Assembly (NCBI RefSeq): GCF_038405225.1
Contig: NZ_CP151657.1
Span: 2,666,001-2,730,000, forward strand
Length of the DNA: 64,000 nt
Direction: 5' to 3'
Source of the DNA: Arthrobacter citreus
Lineage (GTDB): Bacteria > Actinomycetota > Actinomycetes > Actinomycetales > Micrococcaceae
A program made the position numbers and the translations under genes. The notes beneath the pieces were generated by a model. That model had not been told where the DNA came from. It saw nothing but the letters and a program-made list of their open reading frames with translations, and made no database searches. Every line of letters starts with the position of its first letter. The first letter of the stretch is position 1. This document shows, piece by piece, positions 62,051-64,000 of the stretch.

Positions 62051-62415
62051 TCCACTGGCCTCATGCTGAGGGCTCCGCCGTAGCGTGGCGGGCGGTGGTT
62101 TGTGGGCACCGACGCCGCAAGGCGCTGGACGTTGCGGACCATCTGTTCGTCACCGTGGAGGTACTCGGCGACGGCGCCGGCAACTCCCTCAACCGCGTTG
62201 TTGCACCGGGTCATGATGGCCGTGATGTCCCGGCCCAGCACGTCGCGGCAGATGACCCCGGCCGCCTCCGCGATCTCGGTGCAGGCACCCAGTGTCTCCG
62301 GCATCCTGCGCTCCTGTGCGGCCAGAAGCGTCCGGGTATTTTCCAGCTCGTCGAGATCCCGCCGGGTGTCGCGCAGCAGGGCCTGCACCGGCGCCACCTG
62401 AATATCCATCTCCAT
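62047..62415 (-). CDS. small helical WXG100/EspC-like protein
   Basis: A 122-residue protein of two long helices (about 5-45 and 55-95) and a Pro/Arg tail, starting MEMDIQVAPVQALLRDTRRD with a GGAGGAAC site. Size and helical layout resemble WXG100-type proteins, but the WXG turn itself is absent. It is translated together with the DUF1023 hydrolase and may be its partner or chaperone. Confidence 0.5.
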   Translation of the reverse strand: MEMDIQVAPVQALLRDTRRDLDELENTRTLLAAQERRMPETLGACTEIAEAAGVICRDVLGRDITAIMTRCNNAVEGVAGAVAEYLHGDEQMVRNVQRLAASVPTNHRPPRYGGALSMRPVE

Positions 62416-62543
62416 GTGTTCCTCCTTGATTTCGAGGAACGTTACGGGGGCCCGGGGAGAGTGCGGAGCAACGGAGGACCACCTGTGGAAGGCTTCGGGA
62501 TCCCATCAGCGCCGGTTCCGCAGGTGGAGGAAATGCGGCGTCG

Positions 62544-63416
62544 TCAGCTGTCAGCGGCGTCCGGAACGTTCCGCCCGTAGGTCGGCTCGGCGAATCCGCC
62601 AACGGGTCCGGGAACCATAATCCGGCGCTTTCGAGGCGCGAACCGCGTCCGGGCAGTTCCCACCGCCTGCCGCACTCCCACCCGCACGGCCGGACCGTGC
62701 CCTGGCAGCAGCAGTGAAGCATCCAGTTTCCCTAGCTGGGCCAGCGAGCGCCGGGCGCCGCCGTCGTCGGTATGGAACATGGGATCAAGCATCTGGGGAC
62801 CATGCCGGCGGCTGATGGCGTGGCCGGTCACCAGCGCGTCGCCCGTGGCCACGGCATGGGCGGCCGGCAGGTAAAACGCGGTGTGGCCGGGCGTATGACC
62901 CGGGGTGGGAACCGCGACGGGCGAACCGGGCAGGGCAGCCAGTTCGACGTCGTTATTCCAGCTGGCTGCGGACAGCACGGCCACCCGTCCCGCCCCGCCG
63001 GCTGACAGCGCGTGCCAGGCCCAGTACAGGACGGACGGCTGCCAGCTCCGGCTCAGGATGTGCGCCACGGACACCTGTTCCCGCTCCTCCCCCAGCAGAT
63101 AGCGGTGTTCCTCCGGGCTGCACAGGACCGGGGTCTGGTAGGCCGCGGCAAAGTGGCCTGCCGTTCCGGCATGGTCAACGTGTGCGTGGGTTATCAGGAC
63201 CGCCGCTGCCTTGGCCGGATCCAGCCCCGCGTCCCGGATCGATTCCAGGACCAGCGGCAGATCCCCGGGGTAGCCGCCGTCGATCAGGGTGAAAGCGTCC
63301 CCACTGCGCAGGATGATCCAGTTCGACGCCGGCCCTTCCGTGAAAAAGACATCCGGGGCCGGTTCCGTCAGCGTGTATGTCCGAGCGGACTTCGCGGGCT
63401 TCCGTGCAGCTTTCAT
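62544..63416 (-). CDS. MBL-fold metallo-hydrolase
   Basis: A 290-residue protein with the metal motif THAHVDHAG (about 76-84), GHTPGHTAFYLP and the later LPGHGPAVR; together these give the binuclear zinc site of the metallo-beta-lactamase fold. ATG 63416 has a very strong AGGAGGTGGGG site. Closest in layout to glyoxalase II-like or RNase Z-unrelated hydrolases of the BLACT type; substrate unknown. Confidence 0.85.
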   Translation of the reverse strand: MKAARKPAKSARTYTLTEPAPDVFFTEGPASNWIILRSGDAFTLIDGGYPGDLPLVLESIRDAGLDPAKAAAVLITHAHVDHAGTAGHFAAAYQTPVLCSPEEHRYLLGEEREQVSVAHILSRSWQPSVLYWAWHALSAGGAGRVAVLSAASWNNDVELAALPGSPVAVPTPGHTPGHTAFYLPAAHAVATGDALVTGHAISRRHGPQMLDPMFHTDDGGARRSLAQLGKLDASLLLPGHGPAVRVGVRQAVGTARTRFAPRKRRIMVPGPVGGFAEPTYGRNVPDAADS

Positions 63417-63473
63417 GCCCCACCTCCTCTACAGAGGTATAGCTCCAAGCCAGTCCGGCCGCAATGGACCCGC

Positions 63474-63992
63474 CTAGTCGCCGGAGGACTCGTAGAAGTC
63501 CCAGGCAGTGATTGTTTCGGGCACGGGCAGCGCATGCCCGGTGCGCGGGATGACCGCCTGCAGCGAGCTGAGCTTCGCGCCCGGACGGCCGCGGTGCGCC
63601 AGGACCATCGAGCCGAGCATGAACATGTCGGCAACCGGTGCCTGGACCGCCACCGCCTGGACCACAAACGGCCCTCCCAGGGCGTCGAAGACTGCGGTGA
63701 CCAGGTCTCCGTGCTCAACGCCGCTGAGCAGGACCTCAAGAAATTCACGGTCCGGGTTCTGGCCGGTGAGGGTGCTGACGAAGGCCGCGTCCTCATCCTG
63801 CAGGAGGGCCAGGGATTGGATGTCGCGTTCGGGCTTTCCGTTGTTTTCGATGCTGCGGTGGCCGAGCATCCGAACCCCGAGCACCGGGGACTTGAAGGCT
63901 GTTCCGGCCACCCGGAACACCCCATAGTGGTCGCTCTTGAAGGTTGCGGCGGCCAGATCCGCCGGCCCCAGCTGCGCCAGGATCTCCGCCAT
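63474..63992 (-). CDS. hypothetical protein, possibly incomplete at its start
   Basis: A 172-residue protein from ATG 63992, eight bases from the window edge. It is soluble, with mixed strands and helices (EFLEVLLSGVEHGDLVTAVF, PVADMFMLGSMVLAHRG). The only ribosome-site-like sequence (AAGGGA) is too close to this ATG, so the real start may lie outside the window. No family recognised. Confidence 0.5.
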   Translation of the reverse strand: MAEILAQLGPADLAAATFKSDHYGVFRVAGTAFKSPVLGVRMLGHRSIENNGKPERDIQSLALLQDEDAAFVSTLTGQNPDREFLEVLLSGVEHGDLVTAVFDALGGPFVVQAVAVQAPVADMFMLGSMVLAHRGRPGAKLSSLQAVIPRTGHALPVPETITAWDFYESSGD

Positions 63993-64000
63993 TCCCTTGA

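Noticed and set aside
1-64000. CRISPR arrays, tRNA or rRNA genes, insertion sequences, phage genes
   Set aside because: No regularly spaced repeats, transposase or integrase frames or RNA gene signatures were seen on reading; short RNAs could still be missed without a covariance search.

Overview
The window is high-GC DNA with many GTG starts and tightly packed, overlapping genes. The gene content includes GguAB/ChvE-type and MalFG-type sugar ABC importers, F420H2-dependent (Ddn-like) reductases, a DUF1023 hydrolase paired with a WXG100-like small protein, and GH42 galactosidase. This points to an actinobacterium of the Micrococcaceae, most likely an Arthrobacter-like soil organism. The genus is an inference from gene content; no rRNA or tRNA gene was seen.

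Left part (1-18.4 kb) is sugar uptake. A LacI regulator, an FAD oxidoreductase and a lipoprotein/MalF/MalG importer form a cassette (about 0.43-6.43 kb) that sits between two direct copies of the 3' end of a VOC-family gene. A ROK regulator with a ribose-type RbsC/RbsA importer and divergent binding protein follows (7.8-12.8 kb). Then comes a ChvE-GguA-GguB-type multiple-monosaccharide importer (13.3-17.2 kb) and an AraC regulator divergent from another VOC protein.

The centre (about 19.2-39.7 kb) is the main discovery. It contains a class III lanthipeptide synthetase (LanKC, 32021-34459) and a 27-residue precursor gene (31851-31934) whose leader has the ILELQ motif and whose last seven residues are STISNGC. 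It also contains a GNAT acyltransferase that overlaps lanKC. Around these lie discrete acyl-assembly genes: acyltransferase, ketosynthase, acyl carrier protein, a second long ketosynthase, an SDR reductase, an R2-like di-iron protein, an adenylation-aldehyde dehydrogenase fusion, a ThDP enzyme and a flavoprotein. A sensor kinase/response regulator pair and an ABC exporter complete the locus. Together they predict a ribosomal lipopeptide of the lipolanthine type (the family of microvionin and goadvionin): LanKC forms the Ser/Ser/Cys crosslink, the ACP-based enzymes build an acyl chain, and the GNAT joins the two. The acyl machinery here is made of free-standing proteins, and no LanD cysteine decarboxylase is visible, so it looks like an unusual version.

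The right part (39.7-64 kb) is chromosomal metabolism: a frameshifted SDR gene, a GH42 beta-galactosidase with a divergent orphan sugar-binding lipoprotein and paired operators, two near-duplicate Ddn-like genes, a TetR-controlled alcohol dehydrogenase, and a 5-oxoproline operon (pxpA, fused pxpB-pxpC, biotin carboxylase/BCCP, GntR regulator, DUF1445 protein, two NRAMP-like transporters). Palindromes of the form ATTGTTGAACAAT precede both arms of the 5-oxoproline region. The DUF1023/WXG100-like pair and an MBL-fold hydrolase close the window.
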